This document shows, one piece after another, positions 28,244 to 33,749 of a stretch of 33,749 bases of DNA. The translations under genes and the position numbers were made by a program. Positions within the stretch are counted from its first letter, which is position 1. Each line of letters starts with the position of its first letter. Origin of the DNA: Corynebacterium sp. CNJ-954 (lineage in GTDB: Bacteria; Actinomycetota; Actinomycetes; Mycobacteriales; Mycobacteriaceae); assembly GCF_001942345.1 (NCBI RefSeq), contig NZ_MKKI01000013.1, positions 1 to 33,749 of the forward strand, given 5' to 3'. The notes under the pieces were generated by a model. That model searched no databases, was not told the origin of the DNA, and saw only the letters and a program-made list of their open reading frames with translations.

Positions 28244-29664
28244 CGGATCCGAGTATCAGTACCGGCCCTCGTGTCGCCGTCGTCGGCGGCGGCGTCAGTG
28301 GCCTGTTCGCCGCCTGGGAACTACGACGTCGACTGGGTCCCGGTGCCCAGATCCTGGTTCTCGAGGCGTACAGCCGACTCGGCGGGAAGCTGAAGACCGT
28401 CGATTTCGCCGCCGGCCCGGTGGACATGGGGGCCGAGGCGTTCCTGACCAGACACACCGGAATGGCGCAGCTTGTCGAGGATCTCGGGCTGGGGGAGGAG
28501 CTCCGGACACCGTCGGGGGCGCGGAGTGCATTCCTCGTCGACGGAGAGCTCGTGGACATCCCGCCGGCGACGGTCATGGGGATTCCCGCGAAAGGTTCAG
28601 ACGTGGACGGTGTGCTCAGCCCGTCTGCACAGGCGGCGGTGGATTCCGAGCGCGACGGCGCTGCGCTGCCGTGGATCGTCGGGGACGACGTCAACGTGGG
28701 TGAACTGGTACGCCGACGGTACTGTCACGAGGTCGTCGACCGTCTGGTGTCTCCCATGCTCGGTGGGGTGTACTCGTCCTCGGCAGACGATCTCGGACTG
28801 CGGGCCACGGTTCCCCAGGTCGCGGAGGCCATGGACGACATCGCTGCACGGGGAGATGACGTTTACCTGTCCACGGCCGTGGCTGAGGCACTGGCGCTGC
28901 GTGCGTCGTCCTCCACTTCTGGCGCCGGCCCCGCGTTCAACTCACTGGCGACGGGGTACAGGACGCTGATCACCAGGCTCGCGGAACTCTCCGGCGCGGA
29001 CATCCATGTCGACACACAGGTGGAGGAGATCGGCCGTTACAACGGACGTATCTACCTTGAACCCGTCGGGACCGTTGACGCAGTCGTCGTCGCGACCCCG
29101 GCCCCGACGGCATCAGTCCTGCTCAAGGACCTGGTACCGGATGCCGCGGAGATCCTCGGCGGTGTTGACCTGGCCGGCTCGGCGGTGGTCGGTCTCAGCT
29201 ACGACGGTGCCGACGGTGACGCCGGGATTCCCGACCGGTCGGGAATCCTCATCGGCGCGGACGGTCCTACGCACGCCAAGGCATTCACGTTCTCCTCGCG
29301 GAAATGGCCTCACATCGGTGAGCGTCACGGGGGGAACGGCGGTTTCGTGCGTGCCAGCTTCGGGACACTCCGTGACGGTCGTCTCCTCGACGCCGACGAC
29401 GACACCCTCGTGGAGTACGCCGTCGAGGACCTCGCACGTGTCGCCGGTGTCACGCGGCGCCCAACCGAGACATTCGTGCAGCGATGGTGGGGTGGGCTTC
29501 CTGTCTACGGCGTGGGGCACACCGAGCTCATGGGGATCGCCGAGGCCGCGGTCGACGAGGTTCCCAGAATTGCGGTGGCCGGGGCGTACCTCCACGGCGT
29601 CGGTGTGCCCGCCTGCGCAGAGACAGGTCGGGCTGCAGCGCGCAAGATCGCCGACGAACTCTGA
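28240..29664 (+). CDS. hemY: Coproporphyrinogen III / protoporphyrinogen oxidase (HemY/CgoX)
   Basis: FAD-dependent oxidase, 474 residues, that in actinobacteria converts coproporphyrinogen III to coproporphyrin III. The FAD-binding motif AVVGGGVSGLFAAWELRR is at ~13-30, the adenosine-binding Glu42 in LVLEAYSRLGGK, and the second motif DMGAEAFLTR follows. The C-terminal segment GVGHTELMG and AGAYLHGVGVPAC closes the FAD site. The GTG start overlaps the hemE stop. No membrane helix; a soluble enzyme. Older names are hemG/hemY. Confidence 0.94.
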   Translation: MTDPSISTGPRVAVVGGGVSGLFAAWELRRRLGPGAQILVLEAYSRLGGKLKTVDFAAGPVDMGAEAFLTRHTGMAQLVEDLGLGEELRTPSGARSAFLVDGELVDIPPATVMGIPAKGSDVDGVLSPSAQAAVDSERDGAALPWIVGDDVNVGELVRRRYCHEVVDRLVSPMLGGVYSSSADDLGLRATVPQVAEAMDDIAARGDDVYLSTAVAEALALRASSSTSGAGPAFNSLATGYRTLITRLAELSGADIHVDTQVEEIGRYNGRIYLEPVGTVDAVVVATPAPTASVLLKDLVPDAAEILGGVDLAGSAVVGLSYDGADGDAGIPDRSGILIGADGPTHAKAFTFSSRKWPHIGERHGGNGGFVRASFGTLRDGRLLDADDDTLVEYAVEDLARVAGVTRRPTETFVQRWWGGLPVYGVGHTELMGIAEAAVDEVPRIAVAGAYLHGVGVPACAETGRAAARKIADEL

Positions 29665-29777
29665 CGGGACTCTGGCGGGTGCCTCGCGCTCCCTCTGGCG
29701 GGGGCGCAGGACACGGTGGCTAAGATCAGCCAGGACACATACAACAGGTCGATGGACAGGACAGGTGGTTGAGAACC

Positions 29778-30497
29778 ATGGCGAAGCTTGATTTCAGGGA
29801 ACTCAATGAGAAGTTGCAGTACACGATGTGGTCGGTGTTCACGGTGCGCAACGGTGAGCTGCCGGATGACGATGAGGCACGGGCTGCGGTGGCGGCGGAC
29901 CTGGAATCCTTCCTCGCCTCCTTCGACGACGAGGAACTGACCGTCCGCGGTGTCTACGACCTCACCGGGCAGCGGGCCGAGGCGGACATCATGATCTGGT
30001 GGCACGCAGAGAAGTTCGAGGACCTGCAGCGGGCGTACCGTCGGTTCCTCAGGGAGACCACGCTCGGCCGCGCCTGCGACGGGTACTGGTCGAATTCCGC
30101 CCTGCACCGGCCGGCGGAGTTCAACAAGTCCCACCTTCCCTCGTTCATCATGGGTGAGGACCCGGGGGACTGGATTGCGGTGTACCCGTTCGTCCGTTCC
30201 TATGAGTGGTATCTGTTGCCGGACAAGGAGCGTCGCACGATCCTGGCGGAGCACGGCATGGCGGCACGGGGGTACGACGAGGTCCGCGCGAACACCGTAC
30301 CCGCCTTCGCGCTGGGCGACTACGAGTGGATCCTCGCCTTCGAGAGCCCGACCCTGGACCGCATCGTCGACCTGATGTACAAGATGCGCTACACCGAGGC
30401 GCGGCGCCATGTCCGGGAGGAAGTCCCCTTCTTCACGGGACGCCGGGTCAACGGCGATGCCACCGAACTCGCCACTTTTATCTCCGAGCTTCCTTGA
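29778..30497 (+). CDS. hemQ: HemQ, coproheme decarboxylase (chlorite-dismutase fold)
   Basis: 239 residues, oxidatively decarboxylating coproheme to heme b, the last step of the coproporphyrin-dependent route. From the ATG at 29778 (MAKLDF), His119 (KSHLPSF), Tyr136 (AVYPF) and His159 (AEHGM) match, one residue shifted, the described distal His118, radical Tyr135 and proximal His158 of C. diphtheriae ChdC. Later [18 protein letters not shown] and [10 protein letters not shown] are family hallmarks. It follows hemY after ~113 bases with possible -10 boxes but no strong promoter. Its 3' end faces msrB 16 bases away. Confidence 0.96.
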   Translation: MAKLDFRELNEKLQYTMWSVFTVRNGELPDDDEARAAVAADLESFLASFDDEELTVRGVYDLTGQRAEADIMIWWHAEKFEDLQRAYRRFLRETTLGRACDGYWSNSALHRPAEFNKSHLPSFIMGEDPGDWIAVYPFVRSYEWYLLPDKERRTILAEHGMAARGYDEVRANTVPAFALGDYEWILAFESPTLDRIVDLMYKMRYTEARRHVREEVPFFTGRRVNGDATELATFISELP

Positions 30498-30513
30498 GTG
30501 GGGTCGGGGCGCG

Positions 30514-30945
30514 TCAGCGCTCCTGAAGGCGCAGGGCGATCCCGTTGATGCAGTAACGCAGGTCCGTGGGCGTGTCGTAGCCTTCACCCTCGAACACGTG
30601 TCCGAGGTGCCCACCGCAGGTGGCGCAGACCACCTCGGTCCTACGCATCCCCAGTGAGTCGTCGACGCGTGTCTCGACCGCATCGGAGTCGGCCGGGTCG
30701 AAGAAGGACGGCCACCCGCAGTGGGAGTGGAACTTCTCGGTCGAACGGAAGAGTTCTGTCCCGCATCCGCGGCACAGGTAGACACCTTCTGTCTCTGCGT
30801 CAGTGTAGTCACTGGTGTAGGGACGTTCTGTCGCCGAGTTCCGCAGCACCTGGAATTCTTCGGGTGACAGGCGCTCGCGCCACTGTGCGTCAGTGAGCGT
30901 GGAGAAGTCTTCGAGTGGGCGGATGTCGGGCCGGTTCTCGGTCAT
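30514..30945 (-). CDS. msrB: Methionine-R-sulfoxide reductase B
   Basis: 143 residues, repairing methionine-R-sulfoxide in oxidised proteins. The zinc-binding pairs are Cys58/Cys61 (LCRGCG) and Cys107/Cys110 (VCATCGGHLGHVF), and the catalytic cysteine is Cys132 in RYCINGIAL. HCGWPSF is the family's conserved core. AGAGGT lies upstream of the ATG. It begins 5 bases after the aftC stop on the same strand, so aftC-msrB is an operon, the same pairing as in M. tuberculosis. Confidence 0.96.
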   Translation of the reverse strand: MTENRPDIRPLEDFSTLTDAQWRERLSPEEFQVLRNSATERPYTSDYTDAETEGVYLCRGCGTELFRSTEKFHSHCGWPSFFDPADSDAVETRVDDSLGMRRTEVVCATCGGHLGHVFEGEGYDTPTDLRYCINGIALRLQER

Positions 30946-30950
30946 CGCTG

Positions 30951-32309
30951 TTACCTCTGTTCGGGTTGAAGTTCCTCGGGTGTGCCCGGTGCCGTCGTGG
31001 AGTCACGGTGGTCATTCTGACGACGCCAGTCGGTGACGAGCCAGACGACGACGGATGTCGCCGCCGCAAGGATGATCAGGCCCCATCCGACGGTACCGCG
31101 GGTGTATTCGACGATACGCCCGGGCCATTCCCAACGGTCGGAGTTCCAGGAGTCACCGGACATGCACCAGTAGACCCCGATCCAGGTGACCGGATTGTGC
31201 ATCACCGACAACCGGCAGAAGATGGTGAAGATCATCGGCAGCAGCATCATGGAGTAGTACATCTGTCCCAGCGAACTCACCATGAACACGCCGGTCATCA
31301 GGATGCCCGTGGTGGTTGACGCCCACATCAGCGGGTCGGAGTTCCGCCAGCGCAGCATCCCGAGGACGGTGACAGCGACGGCGACGGCGAAGATGACGCG
31401 GAGCACCATGATGAACCAGTCATCCATGCCGAAGTAGACTCCGACGCCCGATATCGACGAGTTGGCGTAGTCACGGACCTCACTCAGATAGGGCATGAGC
31501 TTGTCGAGGTAGTCGGAGGGCTGTGTCATCAGTGGCCAGGCGACCAGGTTGAACACCACGGGCACGGCGATGCCGGACACGAGTGCCCACCATTGACGTT
31601 TGACGAGCGGGAGGAAGAGCAGGACGGCGAACTGGGGCTTCACGGTGATGGCAAGGCCCACCGCAATGCCCGCGAGGACGGTGGCTAGGGTGCTACGTTG
31701 TCCGGTGCCGGGGCCGAAACGCCAGGAGACGTCACCGGAGCCGACCAGCAGCCACCAGAGGAAGACTACTTCGACGGCCAGCAGAATCCCGTTGACGTTC
31801 GAGAACAGGAGGGTGTTGGTGACGGATTCACTCGCGAAGACGAGGAGTGCGGCCACGGGGAGGACCGGCCCGGTGAGAGGACGCCGGGCCAGCTTCGTCA
31901 ACACAGCGAGCGCGACGAGGACGGCCATGCCGTTGGCGAAGATGAAGAGAATGCGACCGATGTCCCAGGACGGCAGAAGAGCCAGGGGGCTGAGCAGGAG
32001 CGTGCCGCCGGGGGAGTAGAGGTAGTGGGGATCGACGAAGCTGTAGTTCTCGTCGTAGACCGGGACGCCGTCGATGAACCGGTGCAGAGCGTCCCAGACG
32101 GTGGTGAAGTCGTCGGTGGGATGGCTGTTCTGCGGATTGAGGAACACCCGGTGGATGATGGTGAAGATGGCCAGCGGCCAGGCGGCCATGGTGAACGCGC
32201 CGGCCGGCGTCCGGAGACTACGACGCAGCCCCCCTGATCGGTGTGCCCGGGTGCTGTCGGTGTCTCCGTTACCGCCAGCGGCGTCGGCTGGGGTCATCTG
32301 TGCAGTCAC
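30951..32309 (-). CDS. aftC: GT87 arabinofuranosyltransferase, AftC-like
   Basis: Polytopic membrane glycosyltransferase, 452 residues from the GTG at 32309. AftC adds alpha-1,3-arabinofuranosyl branches to cell-wall arabinan using decaprenyl-phospho-arabinose. There are about ten hydrophobic helices. The conserved acidic pair Asp66-Asp67 lies in the first extracytoplasmic loop (HPTDDFTTVWDAL), and DPHYLYSPGGTLLLSP is the GT87-like loop. Identification as AftC rests on the fold and on linkage to msrB and hemQ as in mycobacteria. A TAAAAT box 7 bases upstream and the absence of a ribosome site imply a leaderless mRNA. An ATG at 32297 is possible. Confidence 0.85.
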   Translation of the reverse strand: MTAQMTPADAAGGNGDTDSTRAHRSGGLRRSLRTPAGAFTMAAWPLAIFTIIHRVFLNPQNSHPTDDFTTVWDALHRFIDGVPVYDENYSFVDPHYLYSPGGTLLLSPLALLPSWDIGRILFIFANGMAVLVALAVLTKLARRPLTGPVLPVAALLVFASESVTNTLLFSNVNGILLAVEVVFLWWLLVGSGDVSWRFGPGTGQRSTLATVLAGIAVGLAITVKPQFAVLLFLPLVKRQWWALVSGIAVPVVFNLVAWPLMTQPSDYLDKLMPYLSEVRDYANSSISGVGVYFGMDDWFIMVLRVIFAVAVAVTVLGMLRWRNSDPLMWASTTTGILMTGVFMVSSLGQMYYSMMLLPMIFTIFCRLSVMHNPVTWIGVYWCMSGDSWNSDRWEWPGRIVEYTRGTVGWGLIILAAATSVVVWLVTDWRRQNDHRDSTTAPGTPEELQPEQR

Positions 32310-32316
32310 TGTGCGA

Positions 32317-32322
32317 ATTTTA
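32317..32322 (-). promoter_or_regulatory. -10 box of aftC-msrB
   Basis: TAAAAT on the minus strand ends 7 bases before the GTG start at 32309. This places the transcript start at the start codon, a leaderless promoter. Confidence 0.55.
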
Positions 32323-32392
32323 GTGCCTGCGGGGCCTATCCCCGGGACCGCCACGCATCCGTCCCGGGGTACCGCCGCTGGGAAAGCAGGCG

Positions 32393-32419
32393 TCGGCAGA
32401 CATCGGCAGGAGTCGGCAG
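32393..32419. repeat. Three TCGGCAG units, period 10
   Basis: TCGGCAG at 32393-32399, 32403-32409 and 32413-32419, exactly one DNA turn apart. They lie between the tRNA terminator and the aftC promoter. Same helical face; possible regulator site or chance slippage. Confidence 0.55.
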
Positions 32420-32423
32420 GGGA

Positions 32424-32463
32424 CGCCGAAGACCCGTCGACGGTTGTCGACGGGTCTTCGGCG
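32424..32463 (-). terminator. 18-bp terminator stem of the tRNA operon
   Basis: Positions 32424-32441 and 32446-32463 are perfectly complementary over 18 bp around a 4-base loop. It begins 5 bases after the last tRNA-Gly. It is the strongest hairpin in the window; no T-run follows. Confidence 0.8.
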
Positions 32464-32467
32464 ATGG

Positions 32468-32540
32468 AGCGGATGACGAGACTCGAACTCGCGACCCTAA
32501 CCTTGGCAAGGTTATGCGCTACCAACTGCGCTACATCCGC
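32468..32540 (-). tRNA. tRNA-Gly (GCC), copy 2
   Basis: 73-base cloverleaf: acceptor GCGGATG pairs with CATCCGC, discriminator T. The anticodon loop TTGCCAA gives GCC, and the T-arm reads GAGTTCGAGTC. CCA is not encoded. Identical to the copy at 32809-32881. Last gene of the four-tRNA minus-strand array. Confidence 0.96.
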
Positions 32541-32587
32541 ATTTTCTAGCAATCATACTGCTGAGCAGGCCCGTAAGGGACTGTTCG

Positions 32588-32659
32588 TGCGCGATACTGG
32601 GATCGAACCAGTGACCTCTTCCGTGTCAGGGAAGCGCTCTCCCGCTGAGCTAAACGCGC
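32588..32659 (-). tRNA. tRNA-Val (GAC)
   Basis: 72 bases. Acceptor GCGCGTT and ATCGCGC pair except for a T-T at position 6-67. Anticodon stem TTCCC/GGGAA-type with loop CTGACAC gives GAC; T-arm ACTGGTTCGATCCCAGT. CCA not encoded. Confidence 0.95.
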
Positions 32660-32667
32660 GTGGTGCG

Positions 32668-32739
32668 AGGTGGAAACGGGAATCGAACCCGTGTACACGG
32701 TTTTGCAGACCGTTGCCTAAGCCACTCAGCCATTCCACC
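32668..32739 (-). tRNA. tRNA-Cys (GCA)
   Basis: 72 bases. Acceptor GGTGGAA/TTCCACC, discriminator T as required for Cys. Anticodon loop CTGCAAA gives GCA; T-arm CGGGTTCGATTCCCG. CCA not encoded. Confidence 0.96.
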
Positions 32740-32808
32740 GTGGCGTCGCCGCCTCGTGCCGGATCTCGACCCTACCGGTTGGGGACCGGAAGAGAAAATG
32801 AGAACCTG

Positions 32809-32881
32809 AGCGGATGACGAGACTCGAACTCGCGACCCTAACCTTGGCAAGGTTATGCGCTACCAACTGCGCTACATCCGC
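32809..32881 (-). tRNA. tRNA-Gly (GCC), copy 1
   Basis: 73 bases, identical to the copy at 32468-32540, anticodon GCC. First gene of the Gly-Cys-Val-Gly array, closest to the promoter at 32914-32942. Confidence 0.96.
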
Positions 32882-32913
32882 AAGCACCGTGAAGTACCGG
32901 TGCGACCCAGAAC

Positions 32914-32942
32914 TCTATAGGTTTCGTCGACCGCACACAAAC
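32914..32942 (-). promoter_or_regulatory. Promoter of the tRNA array
   Basis: TATAGA (32914-32919, minus strand) with GTTTGT (32937-32942) at 17-base spacing, 33 bases before the first tRNA-Gly. Confidence 0.55.
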
Positions 32943-33168
32943 AGCCAGGTAGGCGCACCTATCCCAGGAATCGAGCCAGCGGTTCGAACACCACCGATGT
33001 CATTCAACGGTGGCTCGCGGCTCTGAACCACCGGTTCCATCGTCGTCACCTCGTGGACTACGCCATGGTCTCCGAGTTCTTTCGCCGACTCCGTCGAAAG
33101 CGGTGCCGCACCCGGGCCTTGGGGCTCCTTGTCACCATACTCGGCTGTCACCGCCGTGACGTGCGAAG
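32943..33168. other. Intergenic stretch, no convincing gene
   Basis: The gap between tRNA-Gly and tRNA-Val (32882-33216) holds the array promoter, the tRNA-Val promoter and this stretch. A 78-codon minus-strand frame (GTG at 33151 to 32915) has no ribosome site or recognisable motif, and it would run over the tRNA promoter; I do not call it. CACCG/CGGTG and GAACC/GGTTC short inverted repeats occur at about 32980-33030. Confidence 0.5.
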
Positions 33169-33199
33169 TTGCGCGCTTGACGGTGGGTGATGATAGATT
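33169..33199 (+). promoter_or_regulatory. Possible promoter of tRNA-Val (CAC)
   Basis: TAGATT at 33194-33199 with TTGCGC at 33169-33174 (19-base spacer), 17 bases before the tRNA. TTGACG at 33177 is too close to serve as its -35. Confidence 0.35.
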
Positions 33200-33216
33200 A
33201 CCTCTCGTTCCACCGA

Positions 33217-33288
33217 GGTCCCATGGCTCAGTGGAAGAGCGTTCCGTTCACACCGGAAAGGTCGCTGGTTCGATCCCAGCTGGGACCA
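33217..33288 (+). tRNA. tRNA-Val (CAC)
   Basis: 72 bases. Acceptor GGTCCCA pairs with TGGGACC, discriminator A. Anticodon stem TTCCG/CGGAA with loop TTCACAC gives CAC, reading GUG. T-arm GCTGGTTCGATCCCAGC. CCA not encoded. Its 3' end is the likely integration site of the element to its right. Confidence 0.96.
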
Positions 33289-33416
33289 CAACTATAGCCC
33301 TGCTTGCGCTGGTCAAGATACATAAACGACTAGCAGGAAACAGGCCTGATGCAACAACGGTGCAAATACGCACCCGGAAACCATGGCCCGGTCTTGCAGA
33401 ACAGGGCAAGCGCAAC
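33289..33416 (+). other. Junction after tRNA-Val: candidate attachment site
   Basis: About 130 bases with no gene between the tRNA and the first small gene. Sequence is less GC-rich than the core (ACATAAACGACTAG, AACAACGGTGCAAATACG). If an element is integrated, the crossover core would include the tRNA 3' half. The second att copy and the integrase must lie outside the window. Confidence 0.35.
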
Positions 33417-33551
33417 ATGGAAACCCCCCTCGACGTTCCCACAACACCGGGCAACGTCCCCACCCTCAACGTCACCGTAGACAGCAGCGACGACTACGCC
33501 GCAGCCGCGTACTTCATGGCCGCGTACCTCACTGAGGGGGTACAAGAATGA
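33417..33551 (+). CDS. Small hypothetical protein, element-like
   Basis: 44 residues (METPLDVPTTPGNV, then VTVDSSDDYAAAAYFMAAYL). No family recognised; acidic with a short Ala-rich helix. AGGG lies 10 bases before the ATG. Its stop overlaps the next start by four bases (ATGA, 33548-33551). Tiny, tightly packed genes behind a tRNA are typical of phages and integrative elements. Confidence 0.55.
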   Translation: METPLDVPTTPGNVPTLNVTVDSSDDYAAAAYFMAAYLTEGVQE

Positions 33552-33749
33552 GCGGGCAAGACAACGCTAAGCACTGCCCGGCGCGCATAGAAGCCCGTGG
33601 CAAGTCCTCCCACGCCGTCACTCTCCGTTCCCAGGGACACACATGGGCCGAGGTCGCTAGTCGCGCCGGATACCCTTCACCGGATGCTGCACGCGTCGCC
33701 GTCACTCGCACGTTAGACCGGGTGGAATCGGACGCGGTGGCAGACCTTC
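33548..33749 (+). CDS. Helix-turn-helix-like phage-type protein, 5' part
   Basis: 67 codons to the window edge, gene incomplete. After MSGQDNAKHCPARIEARGKS comes LRSQGHTWAEVASRAGYPS followed by PDAARVAVTRTLDRV, which reads as a helix-turn-helix: a W-x-E-V-A-x-x-x-G-Y recognition unit and a basic second helix. Similar small HTH proteins occur in actinophages near terminase genes; this is inference. Coupled to the preceding 44-residue gene. Confidence 0.6.
   Translation, partial: MSGQDNAKHCPARIEARGKSSHAVTLRSQGHTWAEVASRAGYPSPDAARVAVTRTLDRVESDAVADL

Noticed and set aside
32481..32552. N-terminal extension of aftC to 32552
   Set aside because: It would translate the antisense of tRNA-Gly and the terminator; the GTG at 32309 behind a -10 box is the sensible start.
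32960..33000. tRNA-like T-arm fragments (GGCTCGATTCC and GGTTCGAA) in the tRNA intergenic gap
   Set aside because: No acceptor or anticodon stem can be built around them; probably chance or decayed remnants.
32915..33151. 78-codon minus-strand frame
   Set aside because: No ribosome site or recognisable motif, and it overlaps the tRNA array promoter.
33349..33480. Alternative short frame starting MQQRCKYAP in the element edge
   Set aside because: Overlaps the 44-residue gene in another frame, has a poorer ribosome site, and does not couple to the HTH-like gene.

Overview
This is a high-GC actinobacterial chromosome segment, almost certainly from Corynebacterium or a close relative. The evidence is a DtxR whose metal ligands fall at the numbering of the C. 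diphtheriae protein, two group 1/2 sigma factors flanking dtxR, a mycolata-type arabinofuranosyltransferase (AftC), and an actinobacterial HemQ. Most of the window is conserved core genome. Gene order matches what is known around sigA-sigB-dtxR in corynebacteria and around ppgK-suhB-dut-dxs-hem-aftC in mycobacteria. Only the last ~460 bases look accessory.

Left part (1-9500): the 5' end of ahpC lies divergent from oxyR, with a clear OxyR-type site between them. A DExH RNA helicase, a PAC2 protein (frameshifted), a DUF4192 protein and galE-dtxR follow, and then sigB with a SigH-like promoter. This block covers oxidative stress, iron control and alternative sigma activity.

Middle (9550-17300): dtd is translationally coupled to a large methyltransferase and followed on the same strand by a DUF3099 membrane protein. 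A DUF3039 zinc-ribbon protein is coupled to a superfamily II helicase. A small membrane protein converges on sigA, with a long inverted repeat between them, and ppgK lies upstream of sigA. The sigA promoter has a perfect -10 box and a 15-bp palindrome in its -35 region.

Centre-right (17375-26983): suhB, a DUF4193 zinc-ribbon gene with a long promoter/leader region, a frameshifted DUF3093 gene divergent from dut, an overlapping DUF3710-DUF3159-RNA methyltransferase operon, dxs (isoprenoid precursor entry), then RNase D and a DUF3000 protein on the opposite strand.

Right part (27062-32309): the hemE-hemY-hemQ heme cluster (coproporphyrin-dependent route), then msrB and aftC on the other strand. 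A minus-strand tRNA array (Gly-Cys-Val-Gly) ends in an 18-bp terminator stem. A plus-strand tRNA-Val(CAC) follows, and immediately behind it start two tiny overlapping genes, the second HTH-like. This looks like the edge of a prophage or other element integrated at the tRNA.

Recurring themes are start codons 6-8 bases behind a -10 box with no ribosome site (leaderless transcripts), four convergent gene pairs whose coding ends overlap by 8-44 bases, and two conserved genes each broken by one missing base. I found no CRISPR array, insertion sequence or obvious new defence system inside the window.
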